The notes beneath the pieces are model-generated. The model ran no database searches, was not told where the DNA came from, and saw nothing but the letters and a program-made list of their open reading frames with translations. Both the position numbers and the translations under genes were made by a program. Positions 44,253 through 51,479 of a stretch of DNA of 64,000 nucleotides are shown here, piece after piece; the first letter of the stretch is position 1; the number at the start of each line of letters is the position of its first letter. This DNA is from Anaerolineae bacterium (lineage in GTDB: Bacteria; Chloroflexota; Anaerolineae; Anaerolineales; Villigracilaceae), in assembly GCA_021324435.1 (NCBI GenBank), contig JAJPIZ010000014.1, positions 1 through 64,000 of the forward strand, given 5' to 3'.

Positions 44253-45797
44253 TCATCCTCTTCCTGAAATTAGAAGCGCGCTCAAAACGGCTGAACGGAC
44301 CACCAACTCGGGAGTATATAATCCTTTGCCAATCCAGAGTGGAGGATAGGGTGGTTCGCTATTTTCTTCAAGCCAAGCAACAGCCTTTTTTGTAATTTCA
44401 TTTGATATATCGCCACCATGCCGCCGCCATACCTCTAGCGCCTGAATGCAATAAGCGGTCTCCTCTGCACTTGGAAATTGATAACCCCATGAGCCATTCG
44501 AATTCTGTGTCCGAAGCATCCATTCTATCGCAGGGCGCGCGATTTCATCTGAAAAGCCGGCGCAAGCAACAATGGTATGTGCGGTTGTATAGTAAGGAGA
44601 AAGATGCCACTTGTCTAACCAATAAGTACCTTGGGCGCGCGCGTGCACTAGAAAGCTCAGGATTTTCTGCACAGGGGGGGATGAAAGGTCAAAGCCAGCC
44701 TCTCGGAGCGCCCCTAATGCATGGGCGTTTGCACTTGTGGAGCTGTTGGCTTCGAATTGATAGGTACGAAAATTATCCTTTTCCTCGAAGAGTAATACAG
44801 TCTCTATATCCAAAGACTCACCAAAGCGCGAAAGCACTTCATAGACGAAAGAAGTATCATCCCCATCGGCAAGGCTATATTCGGCCGACCATCCAACGCC
44901 CTTTCCCGGCTTCCAGCTATGCTTCAAAAAATCAATGAGTGGACGGAAGAGGAACTTCATATCCTCCCCCAAATTGCCAACGAGCGAAAAATTCCACAGA
45001 ACCCACGCGGCCTCGAAAATGTCAATCGGCATTTGATCTGGAATTCCACCGCGATAGTTAGCAATATTGCGAAGATAATTGAGCGCCTGCTCATTCCCAG
45101 GCTTAACACTAAGAGCATAGTATGCTGTAGCGGATGGGCTATGGCCAACCGAGCCATTGCTTTCCTGTAGATTCTCAATATCCAGCATATGCTGGCCATC
45201 CTCACCTGCCATCTCAGCAGAAACAGCGGCGGTGAGATAACGGTTAATCTTTTTTCCCTTAAGCAGACTCAACTTAACTTTCCGATGCTCAGCAAGTTGG
45301 CTCAATATCTTGTCGCTTTGACGGCGTATCAAGCCCAAGGATTCCGCCTCAGCAACCAATGTGGGCACGATCATCTCGAAACCGACCGTTGCGCCATTGG
45401 AATCAGATTGAAGTCCTGCGGTAGCGCCATCAATGATTTTCTCTAAAGCCAGCAGACCTCGCTCAATCTGCGCGCTATCGTGTGCGCGCCGGCCGCGATG
45501 CGCCAAAGCGATCATGGCGGCCAGCGTGCTGATGAGGCGATCATGATAATAGAATGGCCGCTCCGCCCCCCACGATCCATCCGGCAGTTGATGTTCGCTC
45601 AACCAGGCTAAAGCCCGATTGCTCAAATCTGAGTCAATTTCACCGAGGCGAGCAACCCAGGCGGTATCGTAGGCCACATCCGACATTTTTCCGGGGCCCA
45701 CTTGCTTGAGCAATTCCTGAACACGTGACTGCATAGAAAATCCTTTGGGCTGGGATGATTGTGATGCGTTCAGAGTTTTTGGTAGGGCGGTGACCAT
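44253..45797 (-). CDS. Class II diterpene cyclase (DxDD type, Rv3377c / copalyl diphosphate synthase-like)
   Basis: 514 aa, two-domain length like Rv3377c (501 aa, recalled). Diagnostic motifs: VAYDTAWVARLG (42-53; the DTAW motif of class II diterpene cyclases), QLPDGSWG (70-77), NGSVGHSPSATAYYAL (214-229), the catalytic DGDDTS (311-316), and ANSSTSANAHALGALREAG. There is no DDxxD class I motif. It should protonate and cyclise geranylgeranyl diphosphate to a bicyclic diphosphate (halimadienyl, kolavenyl or copalyl type). Ribosome site AAGGAG. It lies 14 bp after the sulfotransferase gene. The N-terminal ~20 residues may be untranslated (alternative Met at 22). Confidence 0.88.
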   Translation of the reverse strand: MVTALPKTLNASQSSQPKGFSMQSRVQELLKQVGPGKMSDVAYDTAWVARLGEIDSDLSNRALAWLSEHQLPDGSWGAERPFYYHDRLISTLAAMIALAHRGRRAHDSAQIERGLLALEKIIDGATAGLQSDSNGATVGFEMIVPTLVAEAESLGLIRRQSDKILSQLAEHRKVKLSLLKGKKINRYLTAAVSAEMAGEDGQHMLDIENLQESNGSVGHSPSATAYYALSVKPGNEQALNYLRNIANYRGGIPDQMPIDIFEAAWVLWNFSLVGNLGEDMKFLFRPLIDFLKHSWKPGKGVGWSAEYSLADGDDTSFVYEVLSRFGESLDIETVLLFEEKDNFRTYQFEANSSTSANAHALGALREAGFDLSSPPVQKILSFLVHARAQGTYWLDKWHLSPYYTTAHTIVACAGFSDEIARPAIEWMLRTQNSNGSWGYQFPSAEETAYCIQALEVWRRHGGDISNEITKKAVAWLEENSEPPYPPLWIGKGLYTPELVVRSAVLSALLISGRG

Positions 45798-45811
45798 CGG
45801 TGCACGCTCCT

Positions 45812-46714
45812 TTATACTTCGCGGGTTTTGCTCAGGGCCAGAAGTAGATCCATGGCCTGCAAATATTCCCTCCAGCCGGGATAAAGCGCGAAATCATCCG
45901 GCTTGAAGGCCTCGTCCGGGTAGATTGTTTTCACGCGCAGGAAATCATAGAGGGCGCGTTGTTCGCGGGAGGCTTGTTCCATCTCGGCCAGAGATTTTTC
46001 GTAATGGAAATGGCGTTGACCCACGGATACCTGTGGAATCATGGCCGAGAGCCTGTGTTGCGTATCTTTCGATGAGATCGCACAATGCCGGTCAAGAAAA
46101 CGCGATAGCCGCGCACACTCCAGCTCCGGATCGCAAGTCAACTGATCATAGGCGACAAAGATCTTACGACTGCTACTCTGAGTCAAATTAAGAATATTGA
46201 GCATGCAATACTGCCAATAGATCAGGCCTGCAGAGAAGGGAATGTTTTCCTCCTCCACATCCTCCGTCCTGGCCGCGGATAGAATCGTCTCTGCCGGATG
46301 CCGGACAGTGACCACATAAATCGGATCACCCCAGACCTGTACCCAGAATGGCAGAGTCAACGGCAGGCGCGCATCTTTCCAGACCCAGGCCGGGGCGCCG
46401 TTTTCTGAGGCCTCTTCATCCATCCGGTCAAGGAGGCGAAGCGCCTGGTCTTTGTAATTTGGATCAGAGGATTTCTCCGCCATAAGTCCGGAAGGAGGCG
46501 GTACTCTGTCGTTATTGTCGAGAAGAAGATCATTGAGTTGCTGGAGCGGGATATATTCCATGTAGCCATATCCACGCCGGTCATTTGGATCGGATGCCCA
46601 TAATTCATTTTTGCGCCCGGCATACGCCCCCCACAGACGCACCAGCTCGGCAGTCAAGGAGGTGCCACTGCGTATCGGGCCTAAAACGACGATTCGATGA
46701 ACAGGTTTCGACAT
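45812..46714 (-). CDS. PAPS-dependent sulfotransferase in the diterpene cluster
   Basis: 300 aa from ATG 46714 (MSKPVHRIVVLGPIRSGTS). The 5'-phosphosulfate loop GPIRSGTSLTAELV (12-25), WVWKDARLPLTLPFW (110-124) and the 3'-phosphate strand VVTVRHPAETILSAA (134-148) place it in the sulfotransferase family. A ribosome site (AAGGAA) is 7 nt upstream. A longer frame to 47032 is out-of-frame shadow of the next gene. It lies 7 bp after the diterpene synthase gene and 14 bp before the cyclase gene. I infer sulfation of the diterpene alcohol. A different acceptor is possible. Confidence 0.8.
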   Translation of the reverse strand: MSKPVHRIVVLGPIRSGTSLTAELVRLWGAYAGRKNELWASDPNDRRGYGYMEYIPLQQLNDLLLDNNDRVPPPSGLMAEKSSDPNYKDQALRLLDRMDEEASENGAPAWVWKDARLPLTLPFWVQVWGDPIYVVTVRHPAETILSAARTEDVEEENIPFSAGLIYWQYCMLNILNLTQSSSRKIFVAYDQLTCDPELECARLSRFLDRHCAISSKDTQHRLSAMIPQVSVGQRHFHYEKSLAEMEQASREQRALYDFLRVKTIYPDEAFKPDDFALYPGWREYLQAMDLLLALSKTREV

Positions 46715-46721
46715 AGATTCC

Positions 46722-47621
46722 TTATCTGCAAACTCCCGGGATCCAGATCCCATGCAAAAGTTCACCCGTGCCCAGGGTGAGTCTGCGATGAGCAATATAA
46801 AATTCCCGCAAATCCTCCAGCGCCTCAGGAGATAAATTGCCATACTCCGGCTCCGGGGTGCGGCGCCTGTAGATATGATCGTAAAGGATGCGGCGTAGTT
46901 GCACTTCATCCATATAAGGCGAGGGACTGACGGTGAAGTACAAATCCTCCTCGCCGGTTGCCAGAAGCGGCATATCGAACGCGCTGAAGCGGTCGAAGCC
47001 GATGAAAAGGTCCACCGGCTCAACATATTCACCGTAATACATTTCGATCAGTTCGCGTTTTTCGGGCACGCGTCCTTTTGCCTGAAAGTAACTGGCGGAA
47101 TATTCAGCCACAGCCTGGGTGGCGTCATTGGCGAAAATCCCAAAGAACAAGCGGAAACGTTTGTGATCCCGCGTCCTTTCAGTAGCGGCATCGAATACAT
47201 CGGAGAGGTGAGCAAGATCGGTCCCGCGCAGGAGGCGGCGATAGTCGCCATAGAAACGGACGCGAACGTCATATTCGTCATAAAAGCTCGTGAAGGTGGG
47301 ATGTTCAGCGAGCCGGGCCAATCCTTCTGCGCCGATTCGACGCACGTATTCATCGCCCCGCAGTAACAGGTCGGGGCCAAAGGCCGGCGTAAGCAATGTA
47401 TCAATTCCGTGGTCGAAAAAGAGACGATACAAGCCAATATGATTGCGTCCCGCGATGTCCATATAGGCCGTGACAGGATCGCCCCAGTTTTGTGAACCGT
47501 ATTCCAGCATGAACCAGCGGCGGGTTCCGTTAATGGGAAAGACACAAACCTTTGGTCCATCCGCGCGCACCAGCTCTGCGACTTTATCTATTGGTAATTG
47601 TAAGAATGATTTCAGTTCCAT
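46722..47621 (-). CDS. Rv3378c-like diterpene synthase (tuberculosinol / kolavelool synthase family)
   Basis: 299 aa, close to Rv3378c (296 aa, recalled). Matching stretches from memory: GPKVCVFPINGTRRWF (22-37), FYGDYRRLL, ELIEMYYGEYVEPVDLFIGFDRFSAFDMPLL, DLYFTVSPSPYM and LRRILYDHIYRR. The fold is cis-prenyltransferase-like. Rv3378c turns tuberculosinyl diphosphate into tuberculosinol or couples it to adenosine; a Herpetosiphon relative gives kolavelool. The Asp of the FPxDGTRRW motif in the tuberculosis enzyme is Asn31 here. It is the first structural gene of the cluster, with the class II cyclase two genes downstream. Confidence 0.88.
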   Translation of the reverse strand: MELKSFLQLPIDKVAELVRADGPKVCVFPINGTRRWFMLEYGSQNWGDPVTAYMDIAGRNHIGLYRLFFDHGIDTLLTPAFGPDLLLRGDEYVRRIGAEGLARLAEHPTFTSFYDEYDVRVRFYGDYRRLLRGTDLAHLSDVFDAATERTRDHKRFRLFFGIFANDATQAVAEYSASYFQAKGRVPEKRELIEMYYGEYVEPVDLFIGFDRFSAFDMPLLATGEEDLYFTVSPSPYMDEVQLRRILYDHIYRRRTPEPEYGNLSPEALEDLREFYIAHRRLTLGTGELLHGIWIPGVCR

Positions 47622-47953
47622 TGAATCCGCTTCTTGTCACCAGACGCGCCAAACAACGGGAACATTTCCCGCTGTCATTCCAATGACATGGTGAAGATAC
47701 CTGAGCATAAGCCCTTTCAATTTTAAAGATTGATGCCGTAGATAATCTCAGTATCTCATCACATCAATCTGAATATTACATCAAGCCCAGCCTGGCAAAT
47801 TCGACGCACCACAAAATATTCCGCACACAATTATTAATAAAGTCATCTGCCTATAATTCCGAAAGCGCCATCTCTTTCATCGGCTGAGGCATTTCTACGA
47901 GTTGAAAATTTCCGGTTGAGAATCGATGTTCGACCCTCGACCCCGTACTGCGA
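47622..47953 (-). other. Noncoding leader region of the diterpene operon
   Basis: 332 bp without a credible gene; AT-rich in the middle. On the minus strand close to the first gene are two small inverted repeats, gtcatt-gg-aatgac (47673-47686) and gggaa-atg-ttccc (47659-47671). I see no convincing -35/-10 pair. Transcription may begin here or at the small ORF upstream. Confidence 0.4.
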
Positions 47954-48043
47954 TCAATGCAGGAGAATGTATGATACGATAATGCTCAGCGTGAGGACAG
48001 CGATCAATACGACGCCAATGGCGGCTTCCATTTCCTTGCTCAT
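47954..48043 (-). CDS. Small single-span membrane peptide (29 aa)
   Basis: A 29-codon frame begins MSKEMEAAIGVVLIAVLTL and ends in a hydrophobic SIIVSYILLH. GGAG lies 6-7 nt before the ATG. One membrane helix occupies about residues 8-27 with an acidic N-terminal end. It lies between the LuxR regulator and the diterpene genes on the same strand, below a 20-bp palindrome. No family is recognised. Ribosome site and clean hydrophobic pattern favour a real gene. Confidence 0.55.
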   Translation of the reverse strand: MSKEMEAAIGVVLIAVLTLSIIVSYILLH

Positions 48044-48072
48044 ACTTGCTCCTATTCTAGTAGTTTCTTGCA

Positions 48073-48124
48073 ATCGTTTGTTTTGATACAGGCGACCAGT
48101 CTCTTGGCTGGCCCTGTTATCTGT
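48073..48124 (-). other. Imperfect hairpin in the leader of the small peptide gene
   Basis: Minus-strand arms gataacagggccag and ctggtcgcctgtatc with an 8-nt loop. It could terminate the response-regulator transcript or structure the small-peptide leader. Confidence 0.35.
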
Positions 48125-48155
48125 ATCTAGTTTATTCCCCCATGCCTAAAATGAC

Positions 48156-48175
48156 TACTGTAAATATTTACAGTA
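48156..48175. promoter_or_regulatory. Perfect 20-bp palindrome, candidate operator
   Basis: TACTGTAAATATTTACAGTA, immediately after the LuxR-type regulator stop and ~115 bp upstream of the 29-aa peptide gene. Perfect symmetry and AT core suit a dimeric regulator. The adjacent response regulator is the obvious candidate. Confidence 0.5.
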
Positions 48176-48176
48176 T

Positions 48177-48842
48177 TTAACCTGTCAATTTTTCGAGGTC
48201 GTCAGAGAGATGCGCGTGAAGCCAGGCCACGGCTTTCTGCCGCGAATCGACCCCCAACTTTTCCATAATGTGGGTGATATGAAAGGCCGCCGTCCGGGAT
48301 GTGATGTGCAGAGTTCTGGCAATCGCCTTATTATCCAGCCCGTCGGCGACCAGCTTGAGCACTTCGCGCTCGCGCTCGGTGAGGCTGGCCCATTTTTCGC
48401 TCACCGTTTCGCGCCAGCGACGAGCCCTGGCAAACTGCTCAACGTCGAAAAGGATTTCGCCTTCGGCGGCGCGTCGAATCGCCCCGATGAGGGATTCCGC
48501 CGATTCGCCCTTCGACATATACCCGGCCACCCCCGCCTCCATCATGCTGGCCAGGTAGGCATCCCGGTCGTGAGCAGTCAAAACAAGTGTTACGGTTTCG
48601 GGATAATGTTCACGCACCCATCTCTCCAGTTCGGCGGCTGACATACCCGGCATCTTCAAATCGAGCAAAAGAATCTTCGGACGAAGACTGCTCACCATCT
48701 GTTGAGCCTCCAAGCCATTGGTAGCCTCGCCTACGATTTTTATATCGCCGGCCTTGGTCAGCACGGCCCGCAGGCCCGCCCGCAAAATGGGATCATCATC
48801 CGTCAGCAACAATGAGATCGGCTTCTTGTGTTTCGTTGTCAT
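48177..48842 (-). CDS. NarL/FixJ-type response regulator
   Basis: 221 aa. Receiver domain with acidic DDD at 15-17, phospho-acceptor Asp61 in ILLLDLKMPGMS, Thr in LVLTAHDRD and Lys in GYMSKGES. A C-terminal LuxR helix-turn-helix follows: LTEREREVLKLVADGLDNKAIARTLHITSRTAAFHITHIMEKLGV. It is on the same strand as the diterpene cluster and the hybrid kinase at its far end, so it is a candidate cluster regulator. No cognate simple kinase is adjacent. Confidence 0.9.
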   Translation of the reverse strand: MTTKHKKPISLLLTDDDPILRAGLRAVLTKAGDIKIVGEATNGLEAQQMVSSLRPKILLLDLKMPGMSAAELERWVREHYPETVTLVLTAHDRDAYLASMMEAGVAGYMSKGESAESLIGAIRRAAEGEILFDVEQFARARRWRETVSEKWASLTEREREVLKLVADGLDNKAIARTLHITSRTAAFHITHIMEKLGVDSRQKAVAWLHAHLSDDLEKLTG

Positions 48843-48960
48843 TGATTCTTCTTTCAGGCTCCGAATTCAAATCTCCGAAAATTATAGCATCCGCTAAACA
48901 AAACTGTTAAGCGCCGAGTATAATTATTATTGTAAACTCTTTTTAACTACGGAGGCCAAA

Positions 48961-49422
48961 ATGGCAAAGAGAATAGTTTCAATGATTGGCTTGTTGATCT
49001 TGTCTGCTCTGTTGACGGGCGCCCTGACCGCGGCGGCCCCCGGGCCTGTGCCCAACGTGACCTTTACTTTGGTCAGCGGACTGCCATCCACAATGAACGT
49101 CGGCGATACCGCGACTGTGGTCGTGCAAGTGGATAGCGATCAGGAATTCCTCTTCGCGCAAATGTTGCCAGCCTTCTATTTCCCGGGCCGCGGCCTGATG
49201 GCTGAGAACATGGGAGGAGATCGGGTCCAAAACAGTACAAGCGCCACGCTGAAAATAACGTTTGTGGCGAAGGGTACCACGGCTGATTTCCCGAACGAAG
49301 GAGCATGTCCCACTGGCGGCGTGGCCCCGGTTGCTTTTGTGGCCGGCGTACGCTATGCGGGGGGCGCGGTCGTTTCGCAAAGATTCCCCGCAACGGGCTA
49401 TTATTGTGTGACCGTGCCGTAA
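48961..49422 (+). CDS. Secreted protein of unknown function
   Basis: 153 aa. A clear Sec signal peptide (about 1-26, ending LTAAAPG) is followed by a beta-rich domain starting VTFTLVSGLPSTMNVGDTATVVVQVDSDQ, like an Ig-like or cohesin-type fold. Two Cys (ACPTGG and YYCVTVP) may form a disulfide. TATAAT lies upstream and GGAGG precedes the ATG. It is monocistronic with a terminator. No specific family recognised. Confidence 0.75.
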   Translation: MAKRIVSMIGLLILSALLTGALTAAAPGPVPNVTFTLVSGLPSTMNVGDTATVVVQVDSDQEFLFAQMLPAFYFPGRGLMAENMGGDRVQNSTSATLKITFVAKGTTADFPNEGACPTGGVAPVAFVAGVRYAGGAVVSQRFPATGYYCVTVP

Positions 49423-49451
49423 ACGATCAAGTCATTGCTCAATTCATTTTG

Positions 49452-49482
49452 AAAACGAGTCCGATGATCGGACTCGTTTTAT
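49452..49482 (+). terminator. Rho-independent terminator after the secreted protein gene
   Basis: Stem aaaacgagtccga / tcggactcgtttt with a short loop and T tail. Confidence 0.8.
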
Positions 49483-49542
49483 TTCGAATACGCTACCAGG
49501 CGGGCTATAAAGCAGAAGCGCGCCTCTCGGCGCACTTCTGGG

Positions 49543-51102
49543 CTAATAGCATTCATACACCGAATTACTCGGCGTGCGCACTCGTCTTGAGGAGTAACTG
49601 AAATGATATTCACTCAACTGAGGCAATGCTTTTTTCACCGCTTGGTAAGCCATCCAACGCGAAAGATTAAATGAGCGCCAATCTTCCTCGACCGAAGAGT
49701 TTATACTGAGGTCGGGGCGGCAAAGAAGAACTGCACCAATTTCTTCACGGACTGAATTAGGAGTCGAGGGCGAAAGAAATTCTTCAACTAACACAGGCAC
49801 CGAGTCCGTGGAAAGTGAAGATAGATCAGCAACATTGAAATACTTGCCTTCTATAGCACGCAAAATTGCCTGTCGCGTCGTGAAGGCATCAACGTTGAGC
49901 AGGCTAAGCGAGAGTACAAAACCCATCGAGGCAACTATAACGGCGGAAGCAAAGGCGCGTTCACGATGCAAAATTTCGAGCACGACAACTGCTACCAGTA
50001 AGAGGGCAAGCCAGATGTAAAACACGTGAGAGTAGGTCCGCAAACGGAAAAAACCATGGGCAAGTTCGTTTAACAAGAGCCGTTGAAAGGCTGAAACCAA
50101 GATCACCATGACCAGCGCGACCAGGATAACACTTAAAATCGAGTATGCGCGCCTTTGTGTTTCGTTCTCCCGGCGGGTAATTGTGCTCAGCCCCATTATC
50201 ATCAGTAAACTCAGAAAAGCAACGGTTGCAAGTTCGCCAAAGCCCCGCCGCGCATACTCTGAATCGGTCAACCCTCCGACACCAAGGTAGGTCTGTCCCC
50301 CAAAGAAATATCGAAATTGAACCATGACGAACGCAGTAAACAATACATTCACACTTCCCAGCACAATGGCCGTCTCGGTAAAACCGAGGAAGCGATTGGC
50401 GAGCGGTTTGTCTTCGCCGATCAGTTTTTCGTCCTTGCTTGCCGATGCAGCATGGAGAAAAACACCGGCCAGCAGATACGCGCCGACGAGGATGTATACG
50501 AGGCGGAAAATATATTCCGGCAGATTCTCAAGTTTGAAGAGTTTGATGAGCGCGTCCAATTGATTCCCGAAGACCACGTCAGCGGAAGAAAGCAATGCGG
50601 CAAAGATTGCCACGACCGGCAAAGCGATCACGATGCCGCGTATGATCGCCCAGAGATTGAATTTCTTCACCGTCGTGCCGCTCTCGACCTGTTCGCGCTT
50701 GACCTCCGCGCTGAACGAAAGCGGACGCGCAACCATGCTTGCGATCAGTTTCAGAAAGCCGGTCACATAATCGGCGAGGCTGTACCAAATCCAGCGACCG
50801 CCGAGGAAGGTGATGGCCGTGACACCCAGGAGGAACAGGGTGAACAGGACGCTGAGGAATACCGTCATCGGTTCGGCGCGGAGGAAGGTGACAGACGCGA
50901 AAAACAAAATAAGCGGAATCAGCCACAGGGTCCCGCGCGACGCATGCTTTTCATCCTTCCATAAAATGAAGAAGCCGCCTGCGAGACACAACACAGTGAA
51001 GATGGCAAAGTTGATGCCGGGGGTTTGCTTCCAGAATAGAAAATCGAAGGACCAGCCGAGGGCGATGGTGATGATCCACAGCAGGTTTGGGTTTTTCTTC
51101 AT
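49543..51102 (-). CDS. DUF4173 family membrane protein
   Basis: 519 aa with about eleven to twelve membrane helices. Long hydrophobic segments alternate with short loops. The central VQFRYFFGGQTYLGVGGLTDSEYARRGFGELATVAFL is characteristic of DUF4173 proteins. The cytoplasmic or external C-terminal tail (~90 residues) is soluble. Function unknown; family members are often near envelope genes. The start has a GGAG site. No operon partners. Confidence 0.82.
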   Translation of the reverse strand: MKKNPNLLWIITIALGWSFDFLFWKQTPGINFAIFTVLCLAGGFFILWKDEKHASRGTLWLIPLILFFASVTFLRAEPMTVFLSVLFTLFLLGVTAITFLGGRWIWYSLADYVTGFLKLIASMVARPLSFSAEVKREQVESGTTVKKFNLWAIIRGIVIALPVVAIFAALLSSADVVFGNQLDALIKLFKLENLPEYIFRLVYILVGAYLLAGVFLHAASASKDEKLIGEDKPLANRFLGFTETAIVLGSVNVLFTAFVMVQFRYFFGGQTYLGVGGLTDSEYARRGFGELATVAFLSLLMIMGLSTITRRENETQRRAYSILSVILVALVMVILVSAFQRLLLNELAHGFFRLRTYSHVFYIWLALLLVAVVVLEILHRERAFASAVIVASMGFVLSLSLLNVDAFTTRQAILRAIEGKYFNVADLSSLSTDSVPVLVEEFLSPSTPNSVREEIGAVLLCRPDLSINSSVEEDWRSFNLSRWMAYQAVKKALPQLSEYHFSYSSRRVRTPSNSVYECY

Positions 51103-51217
51103 TGTTCATCTCCTCAAAAATTTCCCACAGGATAGCAGAATGAGTCTTGCGAAGTCTCTCAAAGGCTATCACACTTTTTCACAAAATTACAATCTGCTTA
51201 GACTACAATTCGACCTA

Positions 51218-51246
51218 TTGACATCCAATTCAAGCTATGTGATACT
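51218..51246 (+). promoter_or_regulatory. Promoter of the hairpin-rich small transcript
   Basis: TTGACA, 17-bp spacer, extended TGTGATACT -10. The transcript would start near 51253 and run into the 18-codon ORF and hairpins. Confidence 0.55.
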
Positions 51247-51302
51247 TTTGCCATCGCACGGGGGATGACATCCAATTGCCATCCTATAGAAAGGAGGAGG
51301 TG

Positions 51303-51359
51303 ATGTCTCAAATGGATAGTAGTATCAAACCCAGCGCTGTGGCATCCCTCCTCAAGTAA
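51303..51359 (+). CDS. 18-aa leader-like peptide with an extreme Shine-Dalgarno
   Basis: The peptide MSQMDSSIKPSAVASLLK is preceded by agaaaggaggaggtg, which is almost fully complementary to the 3' end of 16S rRNA. The same tract can pair with ccctcctc near the end of the ORF. A terminator follows within 30 nt. It resembles a leader peptide or a dual-function small RNA. No gene lies downstream on this strand, because pfkA faces it, so it may be autonomous. Confidence 0.4.
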   Translation: MSQMDSSIKPSAVASLLK

Positions 51360-51474
51360 TTCTTAAGGAAGCCACAGCGCCCCACGAATGCCAACCTTTG
51401 GGTTGGCATTCTGGTTTTTAGCCAAGGCGGCATCCAGCCGCCATTGGCTACTTCGGCGATAAGAATCGCCGAAG
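51334..51474 (+). other. Tandem array of four stem-loops
   Basis: SL1: gcgctgtggc (51334) / gccacagcgc (51371). SL2: gaatgccaacc / ggttggcattc (51386-51411) plus T5, a clear terminator. SL3: tagccaaggcggc / gccgccattggcta (51419-51450). SL4: cttcggcgat / atcgccgaag (51451-51474). They lie end to end between the small ORF and the pfkA stop. Confidence 0.6.
51386..51419 (+). terminator. Rho-independent terminator of the small transcript
   Basis: 11-bp stem gaatgccaacc / ggttggcattc with a 4-nt loop and ctggttttt tail. Confidence 0.75.
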
Positions 51475-51479
51475 CATCA

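Noticed and set aside
46715-47032. N-terminal extension of the sulfotransferase frame
   Set aside because: It is a shadow frame inside the Rv3378c-like gene; the sulfotransferase fold begins at MSKPVHRIVVLG with its own ribosome site.
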